In this document: piece by piece, positions 25,091 to 32,680 of the stretch
How positions within the stretch are numbered: position 1 is the first letter of the stretch
Layout of the letters: every line of letters begins with the position of its first letter
Assembly: GCA_966211795.1 (NCBI GenBank)
Contig: CBIHNW010000004.1
Span: 1-64,000, forward strand
From: 21-14-0-10-47-8 sp966211795
GTDB taxonomy: Bacteria > Bdellovibrionota > Bdellovibrionia > Bdellovibrionales > Bdellovibrionaceae
Length of the DNA: 64,000 bases
Direction of reading: 5' to 3'
The notes under the pieces: model-generated
Databases searched by the model: none
Seen by the model: only the letters and a program-made list of their open reading frames with translations
Told to the model about the DNA's origin: nothing
Program-made: the position numbers and the translations under genes

Positions 25091-25510
25091 AGAGAGTCCT
25101 TTTTGGTTTTTTGCAGGCGGGACTATACAAAAAGACGAACTAAATAGGAAGACTTGTGGAGGGCATTATCTTGTTTTCAATTTTGCTCAGCAATTGCACA
25201 GTTTCTCTCGGACCGAGAGTTCTTTAAACCCTTTATTCCAAAGGCTTTTCTGACTTTGGTGCCACTCTTGCGCGCTGCCAGCTTGTCTTCAATTGGGGGT
25301 ATCGGTCACAACGAGAAAATCTGGCAAGTGACCGATACCCCTCGGAAGCGAGGTTGCGCTCTGAGATGAGGCAGTCGAAACGTGTTGCTCAGGCAAGAGG
25401 GAGGTATTTTTCAAGAAGCAGAGCAAGTCAGGAGATCATGCTGAAAAATCATGAGAGCTCCGAAGTGCGGGGGCCTGAGGTGGATCTGCAAGATCGAGGG
25501 CCAAAAGAAT
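25091..25510. other. 420-base intergenic region upstream of the efflux operon
   Basis: No gene was found. It contains the strong hairpin at 25296-25341 and otherwise nothing recognisable. Promoters of the efflux operon should lie at its left end. Confidence 0.5.
25296..25341. repeat. Hairpin with 14-bp perfect stem
   Basis: GGGGTATCGGTCAC (25296-25309) pairs perfectly with GTGACCGATACCCC (25328-25341) around an 18-base loop. The loop's other strand contains TTGCCAGATT, similar to TTGGCCAGAAT in the hairpin at 5166-5207. No T-run follows. Confidence 0.65.
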
Positions 25511-26086
25511 TTATTTTTTAAAGTCGCGGTCCAAGACGGTCTTGCGGCCTTCGCGGCGGGCGCTTTCGATCGCGCGGTCACATTCGATGCGCACGATATC
25601 GGAAAGGATGTCCATCACCGAAGCGGATGTGTTCATGTCCGACCGGGCGCGGATGTAATCCTTCAGTTTGGACGCCACGATTAAGATGTCTTTCGGGACC
25701 CCGGCCATGGATGCGTTCGTGGTGATCGAAATTCCGGATCCTGGTTGGTTGGCGGGAATGATTCGTCGTCGCTGATCCGGCGAGCCGCCAGCATTTGGCT
25801 GGGTGCCTGAGGCTGAACTAGAGCCTGAGCCACTGGAAACGGAAGCGGTATCGCTCGCGGATTCCAACGGCTCTGGTTTCAGAGGTGCCGTCTTCTCGAT
25901 CGCGCCGGCATCGCGGTGTCGCGCTCCGGGGAGATGTGATTCGAAGCAAGTGATCGAGCAAAAAGAATATCCTGTTCGCTGGCCGTTGCAGGTCGAAACG
26001 CTGCAGACATAATATTTTTTACCGAGCTGAATAGGATTTTTGCAGGTGCTGCATTTTTTCCAGGTCGAAACAGAGTTTGTGTCCAT
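25511..26086 (-). CDS. Zinc-finger histone (ZZ-type finger plus histone fold)
   Basis: 191 residues from the ATG at 26086 (a GTG at 26110 is in frame upstream). Residues 12-57 have zinc-ligand spacing C12-x2-C15, C28, C33, C43, C47, H51 and H57, like ZZ-type fingers. A Ser/Gly-rich disordered linker (about 65-128) follows. Residues about 130-190 are a histone fold: two helices around SKLKDYIRARSDMNTSASV, then a long helix ending in GRKTVLDRDF. The R-K-T-V and final D-F match the loop 2/third helix signature of archaeal histones and of the Bdellovibrio histone (Bd0055). Bacterial histones with N-terminal ZZ fingers have been described as a class. Likely role: DNA binding or chromatin organisation, with the finger giving a protein or nucleic-acid contact. 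Confidence 0.85.
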   Translation of the reverse strand: MDTNSVSTWKKCSTCKNPIQLGKKYYVCSVSTCNGQRTGYSFCSITCFESHLPGARHRDAGAIEKTAPLKPEPLESASDTASVSSGSGSSSASGTQPNAGGSPDQRRRIIPANQPGSGISITTNASMAGVPKDILIVASKLKDYIRARSDMNTSASVMDILSDIVRIECDRAIESARREGRKTVLDRDFKK

Positions 26087-26108
26087 GCCTTCAGTGTGAA
26101 GGCTGGAC
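26081..26108 (-). promoter_or_regulatory. Hairpin covering the start of the zinc-finger histone gene
   Basis: GTCCA-T-GCCTTCA, loop GTG, TGAAGGC-TGGAC: twelve base pairs with one bulge. On the minus strand the structure buries GAAGGC and the ATG at 26086, so it could repress translation or favour the upstream GTG. Confidence 0.4.
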
Positions 26109-26111
26109 ACT

Positions 26112-26136
26112 CAAAAATCTATGGTCACTTGGACCA
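26112..26136 (-). terminator. Weak terminator after the 45-residue ORF
   Basis: On the minus strand TGGTC-CAAGT-GACCA (26132-26136 with 26122-26126) is followed by TAGATTTTT. A 5-bp stem with a T-rich tail is a marginal terminator. Confidence 0.35.
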
Positions 26137-26162
26137 AAGGCTGGGGCCAAAGCCATCCAGAT

Positions 26163-26300
26163 TTATAAATACATTTGTCGCATCATTTGCACTCGCAAAC
26201 GAGCATCTTCAATAGTGCGTTCCGCTGACTGCTGATGAAAATGACCGGACTCTCCCAACCAATCTTGGACAACAACAAGCACTGCCTTCACGACCGCCAT
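26163..26300 (-). CDS. 45-residue small protein with strong expression signals
   Basis: The frame reads from ATG at 26300 to TAA at 26163. The peptide begins MAVVKAVLVVVQDWLGESGH, has a central Glu/Arg-rich helix and ends VQMMRQMYL. It could be an amphipathic or membrane-associated helix; no family is recognised. Evidence that it is real: an AAGGAGGT Shine-Dalgarno five bases before the ATG, a promoter at 26327-26355 with TTGAAT, 17 bases and TAAAAT, and a candidate terminator after it. It is divergent from the XRE-type regulator, and an operator-like inverted repeat overlaps its -35 box, so regulator control is likely. Confidence 0.7.
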   Translation of the reverse strand: MAVVKAVLVVVQDWLGESGHFHQQSAERTIEDARLRVQMMRQMYL

Positions 26301-26326
26301 AGGGACCTCCTTCTAGGTATGCTTGT

Positions 26327-26355
26327 ATTTTAAGCAGCAAGGTGGAGTTATTCAA
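26327..26355 (-). promoter_or_regulatory. Sigma70-type promoter of the 45-residue ORF
   Basis: On the minus strand the -35 box is TTGAAT (26355-26350), the spacer is exactly 17 bases, and the -10 box is TAAAAT (26332-26327). The ATG follows 26 bases after the -10. Confidence 0.7.
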
Positions 26356-26375
26356 TACCGATCTGGAAGGTATTG
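26353..26375. promoter_or_regulatory. Inverted repeat between divergent promoters, candidate operator
   Basis: CAATACC (26353-26359) and GGTATTG (26369-26375) are perfect inverted repeats with a 9-base spacer. The left arm overlaps the -35 box of the small ORF and the right arm ends four bases before the -10 box (26379-26384) of the regulator gene. This is a natural position for autorepression plus control of the small gene. Confidence 0.55.
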
Positions 26376-26378
26376 CCG

Positions 26379-26384
26379 TATGAT
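26379..26384 (+). promoter_or_regulatory. -10 box of the XRE-type regulator gene
   Basis: TATGAT matches the consensus at five of six bases. No good -35 was found at 17 bases, so activity may need an activator or be weak. Confidence 0.4.
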
Positions 26385-26408
26385 ACTTTTGCTATGGGGG
26401 ATAACACC

Positions 26409-27161
26409 ATGAAAAGTGACAATAATCGCGGCTCGCGTATTTTGGTCGAGACGTTGAAACAGGCGCTGAAAAATCGCGGAATTAAATACCGAGCTTTGGC
26501 CCTGACTTGGGATCTTTCCGAGGCTTCGGTGAAAAGAATCATGAGCCAAGGAGATCTTTCGCTGGAAAGAATTGAACAGGCTTGCAGTCTGATGCAGATG
26601 ACTTTCGGAGAGTTGATTCGGCTGACCCCATTTTCGTCCGAAGCTCAGGATCAGGAGCTTTCCGCCGAGCATGAAAATGAGTTTATCAAAGAGCCCAAGC
26701 TGTTTCATTTCTGGCATCTGATCAGCGAAGGGAAAACCGTGAAATGGATCGAGAAAAAATTTGAGATCCAGCCAGAAGAGATCCGCAAATTTCTTTTCAC
26801 ATTGGATCGAATTGGTCTGATCGAGCTGCATCCAGGAAACAAGGTGAAAATCGTGGCGAAAAATCGAGTGCGCTTCCGCCGAGACGGAATGATGGGTCGT
26901 CAGATCTTGGGGCAGGCCAAAGAGTCATTTCTAACCGGGGATTTTAAGAACACCGACGAACATCTCCGTTTTGGAATGTACCGGTTGAATCCCCAAAGTG
27001 TCAGTCGCTACCGGGTGAAAATGGACAAGCTGATCAACGAAATGAAATCCGAAAGCCAGATCGAAGCTGAACAAAGTGAAAGTGTCGAATTTGGTTTTTT
27101 ATTGGCATTAAGGCCTTGGACTTCGCCTTTGTTAAAGGCGATGAAGCCGCGGGGAAAATAA
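26409..27161 (+). CDS. XRE-family helix-turn-helix regulator with a large C-terminal domain
   Basis: 250 residues from the ATG at 26409. GGGGGA seven bases upstream decides this start; ATG at 26394 and TTG at 26373 are in frame upstream. Residues about 10-60 are a Cro/C1-type helix-turn-helix with YRALALTWDLSEASVKRIMS as turn and recognition helix. The C-terminal 170 residues are helical and charged and may sense a ligand or form oligomers; I do not recognise them. The divergent 45-residue ORF and the shared inverted repeat suggest a two-gene control unit. It is not a typical toxin-antitoxin pair, because the regulator is large. Confidence 0.85.
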   Translation: MKSDNNRGSRILVETLKQALKNRGIKYRALALTWDLSEASVKRIMSQGDLSLERIEQACSLMQMTFGELIRLTPFSSEAQDQELSAEHENEFIKEPKLFHFWHLISEGKTVKWIEKKFEIQPEEIRKFLFTLDRIGLIELHPGNKVKIVAKNRVRFRRDGMMGRQILGQAKESFLTGDFKNTDEHLRFGMYRLNPQSVSRYRVKMDKLINEMKSESQIEAEQSESVEFGFLLALRPWTSPLLKAMKPRGK

Positions 27162-27212
27162 ATACATAGTTTTCGACGCACTTATATAGGCTCCAGCGTC
27201 GGTATTGACCAA

Positions 27213-27235
27213 TGACATAGCGATGCGCTATGTCA
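27213..27235. repeat. 10-bp palindromic hairpin downstream of the XRE gene
   Basis: TGACATAGCG-ATG-CGCTATGTCA is a perfect stem. There is no T-run, so it could be an operator or RNA-stability hairpin rather than a terminator. Confidence 0.5.
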
Positions 27236-27287
27236 ATAGCATCGAAACAAAACGTATGGGCTGCGGAGCCCGCAAAAGGAGATACCT

Positions 27288-27761
27288 GTGAAGACTCTGA
27301 TCGCTCTCGCTTTGATTTTGACAACCTCTTCTGCCATGGCTCTCAGTCCACGCAATTCTTGGTCACAGATTTTTTCTTCCGGCGCGTCCCTGTCCTTTGA
27401 AGAAAGTCTGGGCCCGATCAAATTGAATAATGCCTGCATCACCGAGACCGAAATTCGCACCATCAATCCAGTTACGGTTTGTGTCAGCGAAGTTCCGCAC
27501 GAAGAGCTCTATGATCAATTGGTTGTGACGACTTATGTTTGCGAAAAATGGGGCCCAAAGGCTTTTTCATTTCCACGCACTTCGAAGCAAGTGATTTGCA
27601 TTGAAGATGGCTCTCGTCCAAATGCGGCTGAAGGAAAAGGTTGCCTTGAATATGGTGAGATTGAAACCACGATTAAGAATACGATTCAAGTCAGTGTGAA
27701 AGATCCAGGCGATGTTTGGCCTGTTTTCAAGAAATCATTCACATTCCCGAATTGTCAGTAA
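27288..27761 (+). CDS. Small secreted protein
   Basis: 157 residues with a signal peptide (LIALALILTTSSAMAL). The mature part is beta-rich and has six Cys. No family is recognised. It starts at GTG with AAAGGAGA five bases upstream. It ends about 60 bases before a strong terminator, so it is probably monocistronic. Confidence 0.78.
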   Translation: MKTLIALALILTTSSAMALSPRNSWSQIFSSGASLSFEESLGPIKLNNACITETEIRTINPVTVCVSEVPHEELYDQLVVTTYVCEKWGPKAFSFPRTSKQVICIEDGSRPNAAEGKGCLEYGEIETTIKNTIQVSVKDPGDVWPVFKKSFTFPNCQ

Positions 27762-27823
27762 ACTTGATCCAGACAGACGACTGCCCAGCGGCGGCCGTCA
27801 AAGAAGGATTCAGATCTCGATTT

Positions 27824-27857
27824 AAAAAAAAGGCTCGCCAACTGGTGAGCCTTTTTT
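27824..27857. terminator. Bidirectional intrinsic terminator
   Basis: Eight A, then GGCTC-GCCAACTGGT-GAGCC, then six T (27852-27857). The stem has 5 perfect pairs plus inner partial pairing, and the flanking A and T tracts extend it. It serves the secreted protein gene from the left and the dps gene from the right. Confidence 0.85.
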
Positions 27858-27890
27858 ATTTCAGACTTCAATTTCAAAAGGCTGACGTTT

Positions 27891-28613
27891 TTACGTCATT
27901 TCGTTCTTGTTGGCTTTTGGTTTCAGTTCCAAAAAGCTTCGAAGCATCCACGCTGCTTTGTCGTGTGCGCCCACCCGTTGAATCATCATATCTTCACTGA
28001 AGACGTCATCGGCATCAGCGCAAGCTCTTGAGGCTTCATGCGCCCGTCGCGCCAGCAGACTGTGGCTAGAGATCAGATTCAATAAAGCTTGGTCGTTATT
28101 GGCATCGACACGGCTCATTTCTTCCAGGTCAGAACCGGCCAGGATTTTTTCCAATGAGATCGGCGCGACTTGATCCAAAGCGCGAATTCGCTCGGCAATC
28201 GTGTCGATGGCTTCAGCCAGCTGTTGGTATTGCTCTTCGGTCATTTTGTGGACCGAGAAAAATTTGGGACCCTGATAGTTCCAGTGAACAGCATAAGTTT
28301 TCATGTACAGCACAAAAGTGTCGGCCAAAACCAGGCGTAAGGCTCCAACCACATCTTTGTTTTGTTGTTGTTCAATGGGTGGTTGAACCACGGATTGTTT
28401 AGCAACAGGTTCTTGAGCCGCGGTCTGTTTTGCCATGGATTGTTGAGCTCCGGGTTGTTTGGTCGGCGACTGTTGAGCCGCGGTTTGTTTTGTCATGGAT
28501 TGTTGAGATGCTGGTTGTTTTGCCATGGACTGCTGAGGGCGTTGTTGGGAAGTGGGGGCTGGGCGAAGTGCGTTTTTTGCATTTTTCTTTTTATCAATCT
28601 GGACTGACTTCAT
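27891..28613 (-). CDS. dps: Dps ferritin-like protein with a decapeptide-repeat N-terminal tail
   Basis: 240 residues; typical Dps is about 160. The C-terminal 160 residues are Dps: H110, H122, D137 and E141 have exactly the spacing of the inter-subunit ferroxidase ligands H51, H63, D78 and E82 of E. coli Dps. The N-terminal 80 residues are a basic, Gln/Ala-rich tail with five tandem 10-residue repeats (consensus QQSMAKQTAA). Dps protects DNA and stores iron; basic tails of Dps bind DNA, so this one may increase affinity. AGGAGAGA precedes the ATG by eight bases. Confidence 0.92.
   Translation of the reverse strand: MKSVQIDKKKNAKNALRPAPTSQQRPQQSMAKQPASQQSMTKQTAAQQSPTKQPGAQQSMAKQTAAQEPVAKQSVVQPPIEQQQNKDVVGALRLVLADTFVLYMKTYAVHWNYQGPKFFSVHKMTEEQYQQLAEAIDTIAERIRALDQVAPISLEKILAGSDLEEMSRVDANNDQALLNLISSHSLLARRAHEASRACADADDVFSEDMMIQRVGAHDKAAWMLRSFLELKPKANKNEMT
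28386..28535 (-). repeat. Five 30-bp repeats coding the Dps tail
   Basis: Encoded units are QQSMAKQPAS, QQSMTKQTAA, QQSPTKQPGA, QQSMAKQTAA and QEPVAKQSVV. Units are similar at the DNA level too, so length variation between strains is likely. Confidence 0.8.
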
Positions 28614-28836
28614 ATAAATCTCTCTCCTGCTTTTTGTACTTTTAATTTCGATCAGCTTTGTTTCAACAACGACTCAAAAGGCAAAGATGGTGCCAGCACG
28701 CATAACGGAACTGACCACTGAGATTGGGTCAGAAAAGGACATGAAGCCGGAATCTTGAGGAAATCATACCTATCAAACGGCCCTGTCATGAATTGAAGTG
28801 TTTGTGTCGATTGGGTTCAGCAATTACATTGAGAGC

Positions 28837-29303
28837 ATGATTTCTATTCAAGGGCAAAAAACGTTTCTTCGAGATTGGACATTGAAGGATTTGGATGTTT
28901 TCAAAAGCTGGCATACGGGGCGCCATCAGTGGAAAGAATTTGATGCTCCTTACTTTCCCGTGGATGAAAAGGAATTTTTGCAAGGCCTCGAGATTTTGCG
29001 CGAGCGGATCGAGAAGCAAAATTTTCCCCAGCCCCGAATGCGGATGGTGATTGCCGATTTGGAATCGGATCAATTGGTCGGAACCGTGAATGCCTATTTG
29101 CAAAACGTCCCGAGATCGTTCGGCTGGATCTGCACACGTGGTCGGGGAATGAAAGAATGATGAAGCTTGCAACCAAGCTCGGATTTCGTCTGGAAGGACG
29201 GTTTCGCCGGGCCCGCATCGTCAACGGCCAACATTTCGATTCCATGCAATACGGAATCTTACGCGAAGAATGGCAAGCCGGTCCGTTCGTCAGTCAATCT
29301 TAA
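28837..29303 (+). pseudogene. GNAT acetyltransferase remnant (RimJ/RimL-like), frameshifted and internally deleted
   Basis: The first part (from ATG at 28837) reads like a GNAT N-terminus (FLRDWTLKDLDVFKSWHTG, then VIADLESDQLVGTVNAYLQ). After about 29110 the frame shifts. The second part is open in another frame and encodes LHTWSGNERMMKLATKLGF, then a C-terminal segment ending in REEWQAG, typical of the family. The acetyl-CoA loop normally between them is missing, so a deletion took out about 40 codons and the frame. A programmed frameshift is unlikely because the missing loop is essential. Confidence 0.7.
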
Positions 29304-31359
29304 AGGCACGGGCTGCGGACCAAGCGGATGAATCCTCTTCTTTTGAGGTGGCACGGACGCGCCAAAAGAATTTTCCACGTGGGAGTGGCAGAATCAAAAC
29401 ATATTGATTTTTGGCGGTGGTGGTTTGATGAACAATTTGTTTAAAACCCGCATCCGAAGACAATTGGAATTCGTATTCCAACACTTTTTTCACCGCGGAC
29501 CAGCTGCAAGCGATCGGGGTGATCATGGTTCCCTGACTGGGAACCGTGGTGCCATTGCTCGGTTGTTGCAAATTGGGCGTTGCGAGCTGAGCTGCTTTTT
29601 GGATTTCAATGGTGGCGGGGGCTGAAGGCAGGCTGGCCACTTGTCTTTTTTCGTCGACGGCCGTGATTTGCAAATCATAAGTTCCGGGTGGAAGCGTTTT
29701 TAAGGCCAGCTCGGTTTGGTTGACGATTTCGGTCGTCACCGCCGTGTGGGTTGGATCCTTTTTATGAATGTTGACCCGGTAACGCTCGGCCATTGGCAAT
29801 GGTTTCCACTCGACAATATTCTTTTTCGTCTCTTTGGTGTTCACGCGGACTTGAAATTTGAAAAGCGGTTTGGCGATCGTCGGTGCCGGCAATTGAATTT
29901 GCAGAGTGCCAGTTTCGCTGAACTCGCCGCGCGGACGAGCCTTCGCCAAGGCTTGCACTCGCCAGAAATAAGTTCCGGGCGCGACGCTTTCCCATTTGAA
30001 GGCGGTGCCTTGAACCTCTCTGGCCAAGAGTTGATTTTTAAATCCTGGGTCGCCAGCAATCTGGAGTCGGTACGAGTCGGCATCGGAGGTCTTGTGCCAA
30101 GACAAAATCGGTGTGTTCAGAATCGAGCTTTGCACCGACGCCGGATCACGTCCGTTGGTTCCCGCCTTGAAGCTGAGAATGACTTTGGCCTGTTGAGATT
30201 TCAATTTCGTAACAGGCAGTCGTTCACGTTTTGGCTTCGCTTGGGCCGGTCGTTCGTATTTCGCAGGAGCGGGCTCAACAACGGGTGGCGGTGCCAATGT
30301 GGTCGTGGTGGTTGGAACTTGCGCGACGGGAGCAGGGATCGTCATTGTCGTCGTGGTAGAGGTCGTGAGCGGCACCGTGATCGAAGTTTCAACTGGTGCC
30401 TCTGCCGGGGTCCGAGAAGGATTGGATCTGATAAACTGCCAACCAGCGAAACCCACCAGGCTCAGGGCCGCAAAGCCAACGAGAATTTCCGTCCATCGCG
30501 TACCGCTCGGGCCGGTCGTGGTGGTCGAAGTGTTCGAGACGCCAAGATCGCGAATGATTTCATCAACGGTTTGATAGCGATCATTCACCGAAGGACTGCA
30601 CATCTTCTCGGTGATGTCTTTGTACTTGGGGGGAATCGAAAGGCCGCTCACGGATGGAAAAACCAAAGCGTCTTCGCGAATTTTCGTCAGGATTTCCGTT
30701 TGCGATGTTCCCGAGAAGGGCCGCTGCCGAGTGAGCAATTGGAAAAGAATAACTCCCAGACTCCAAATGTCGGATTGAAAGGTGGCCGGTTGCCCGCGGG
30801 AGACTTCGGGTGACATGTAATACACGCTACCCATGACGATGGTTGATTGCAGTTCTTCCGATTGGGGTTCACGCATGATCTCGGCAATTCCGAAATCGAC
30901 GATCTTCACGCCCTTTTCGCCCTGGATGATCACGTTCTTCGGTTTCAAATCACGGTGAATGATGCCTTTGCGATGCAGGGCCTGCACGCCCATCAGAATT
31001 CGGTAAAAAATATTCAGGTCGCGTTTGAGATCCGGTTTATTTTTCTGGATGTATTCGTCCAGCGGAATGCCTTCGATGTATTCCATCGCGATGTAATGAA
31101 TGTCTTTGTCTTGACCCAGTTGATAAATCGTCACCACATTCGGGTGATTCAATTGCGCCAGCGCTTTTCCTTCGGTGCGAAATAATCTCAGGACTTCGGG
31201 AATTTCGGAAATGGCATCGTCGGCGATGACTTTCAAGGCGACGGAACGATTCAAAACTTCTTCGTAAGCTTCATACACTTCGCCCATGCCACCTTTGGCA
31301 ATCAATCGAACGATCGTGTAAGGGCCAAGTCGCGAACCTGGCGTTAGCTTTTGCTTCAT
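29290..31359 (-). CDS. Transmembrane Ser/Thr protein kinase with FN3-like outer domains
   Basis: 689 residues. Residues about 12-270 are a complete Hanks-type kinase: GGMGEVYEA loop, K43, HRDLKPKN with D137, DFG at 155-157, and SPE in place of APE. One membrane segment lies at about 291-310. A Thr/Pro-rich linker (about 315-385) and three beta-sandwich segments of fibronectin-III type follow. Each of these has a W-x(2)-V..YRLQI..D.F and G-T-Y-x-W-R-V core, so they probably face the periplasm and sense cell-wall or outer ligands. It is divergent from a predicted outer-membrane protein gene 106 bases away. The 3' end overlaps the GNAT remnant. Confidence 0.9.
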   Translation of the reverse strand: MKQKLTPGSRLGPYTIVRLIAKGGMGEVYEAYEEVLNRSVALKVIADDAISEIPEVLRLFRTEGKALAQLNHPNVVTIYQLGQDKDIHYIAMEYIEGIPLDEYIQKNKPDLKRDLNIFYRILMGVQALHRKGIIHRDLKPKNVIIQGEKGVKIVDFGIAEIMREPQSEELQSTIVMGSVYYMSPEVSRGQPATFQSDIWSLGVILFQLLTRQRPFSGTSQTEILTKIREDALVFPSVSGLSIPPKYKDITEKMCSPSVNDRYQTVDEIIRDLGVSNTSTTTTGPSGTRWTEILVGFAALSLVGFAGWQFIRSNPSRTPAEAPVETSITVPLTTSTTTTMTIPAPVAQVPTTTTTLAPPPVVEPAPAKYERPAQAKPKRERLPVTKLKSQQAKVILSFKAGTNGRDPASVQSSILNTPILSWHKTSDADSYRLQIAGDPGFKNQLLAREVQGTAFKWESVAPGTYFWRVQALAKARPRGEFSETGTLQIQLPAPTIAKPLFKFQVRVNTKETKKNIVEWKPLPMAERYRVNIHKKDPTHTAVTTEIVNQTELALKTLPPGTYDLQITAVDEKRQVASLPSAPATIEIQKAAQLATPNLQQPSNGTTVPSQGTMITPIACSWSAVKKVLEYEFQLSSDAGFKQIVHQTTTAKNQYVLILPLPRGKFFWRVRATSKEEDSSAWSAARAFKID

Positions 31360-31465
31360 TTTTGTTTACGTACCTACCTGCTCTTTTATCGGAAAACCTG
31401 TTCGCTGCCTGAAGCCAAGATGGAAAATAGCTACGTTTTTTCAGTGGATTAGGTCACTATGAGCT

Positions 31466-32671
31466 ATGCGACTTGAGGACATGTTTATACCACTGGTTCT
31501 GCTCTTTTCTGGACTGTTGGGCCAAGTCCAAACAGCGCTCGCGGCGGAGCGAGAGCCCATCTCGGTCCAGTGGTTCGAGCCCAAAGTCCTGCCGACCGAC
31601 GTGAAAGGTCTCACTTACGTCAATCTTGTCGGCAAGACCTCGCCAAACGTCACGGTCCAGGTCAATCCGGATTCGATCATCGTCATTCAACCCGCGGATC
31701 CAAAAAACAAAGAGCTTCCGCGCATCGGCGAGACTTTGGTCAAGAGTGAAGGTCGTGGTTATTTCAGATTGAAACTGTTCATGCCAAATGGACTTTCGCA
31801 AGTGCCCATCAGTTTTCGCAAAGACAATGGCGAGCAAAATTCGATTTTGTTGACCATGCGGGTGGATAAGGATGACGCCAGCCTGAACGTCAAAGTCACT
31901 CGTCCGACAAAAACAAAAATCGTCAAGGTGATGGAAAAACCGCCGGTGAAATTTTCGGTCGGCTTGGGGCTGGCGCCACTGAGCTTCAGTGAGAAATTAA
32001 GTCCGACCGGCTTGGCCGATCTGAAACTTCAGCAAACATCTTTTCAGGCTTTGCGCTTGGAAACTTCGATCAAATCCATCAAGTGGTGGTGGCTGTTGCA
32101 ATACGAAATGGCAACGTTCAAAGCGCCTTCCAGCTTAGATGATCGAACGGTCAAAGGTGGAAATACGAATTTGCAAGCGGCATTGATCGGTGGTCGGTAC
32201 CGTTTGAATAATGCGGAAAACGAATTGTGGGCCAGCGTTGATGTCGATGGCCGCTTCTTTCCGCTCATGACCGTCAATACGTCGAACGAAGTGAACTTCG
32301 TTGACACCAAAATTTTTCGCCTGGGTCTTGGGCTTTCTTACCTGATCAAGGGTGAAAAGATGGATTACTCGACATCCCTTTTTTACCGTGAGCCAATTTC
32401 GATCAAAGTGGGGAGTGGGGAGCTGACCTACGCTTCAAAATACACCGCTAGCCTGCAGGCGAAGATGAATTATCATTTGAATGACAATTGGCGCATTGGT
32501 GCGGGTGCCGAAGCGGAATTCACGACTTTCAATTTTGAATATTTGAATTCACCGGCCCTGACCACGAATAAAGGGACGGGATCGTTTAACGTCTTTCAAG
32601 TTTTGGCGAATGTGCAGTACTGGTTCGGTGGCGAGAAAAAGAAAGACCCGAACTCTCCCGCCACGCCCTGA
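31466..32671 (+). CDS. Predicted outer-membrane beta-barrel protein
   Basis: 401 residues with a signal peptide (MFIPLVLLFSGLLGQVQTAL). The N-terminal 130 residues are a beta domain of unknown type. The C-terminal 240 residues show alternating aromatic/polar strands (GKFSVGLGLAPL, FQVLANVQYWFGG) typical of barrels, ending in an aromatic residue then a charged tail. The start at 31466 or the ATG at 31481 is uncertain. The divergent position next to the kinase suggests it could be regulated with, or a partner of, that kinase. Confidence 0.7.
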   Translation: MRLEDMFIPLVLLFSGLLGQVQTALAAEREPISVQWFEPKVLPTDVKGLTYVNLVGKTSPNVTVQVNPDSIIVIQPADPKNKELPRIGETLVKSEGRGYFRLKLFMPNGLSQVPISFRKDNGEQNSILLTMRVDKDDASLNVKVTRPTKTKIVKVMEKPPVKFSVGLGLAPLSFSEKLSPTGLADLKLQQTSFQALRLETSIKSIKWWWLLQYEMATFKAPSSLDDRTVKGGNTNLQAALIGGRYRLNNAENELWASVDVDGRFFPLMTVNTSNEVNFVDTKIFRLGLGLSYLIKGEKMDYSTSLFYREPISIKVGSGELTYASKYTASLQAKMNYHLNDNWRIGAGAEAEFTTFNFEYLNSPALTTNKGTGSFNVFQVLANVQYWFGGEKKKDPNSPATP

Positions 32672-32680
32672 GCCTTCCTC

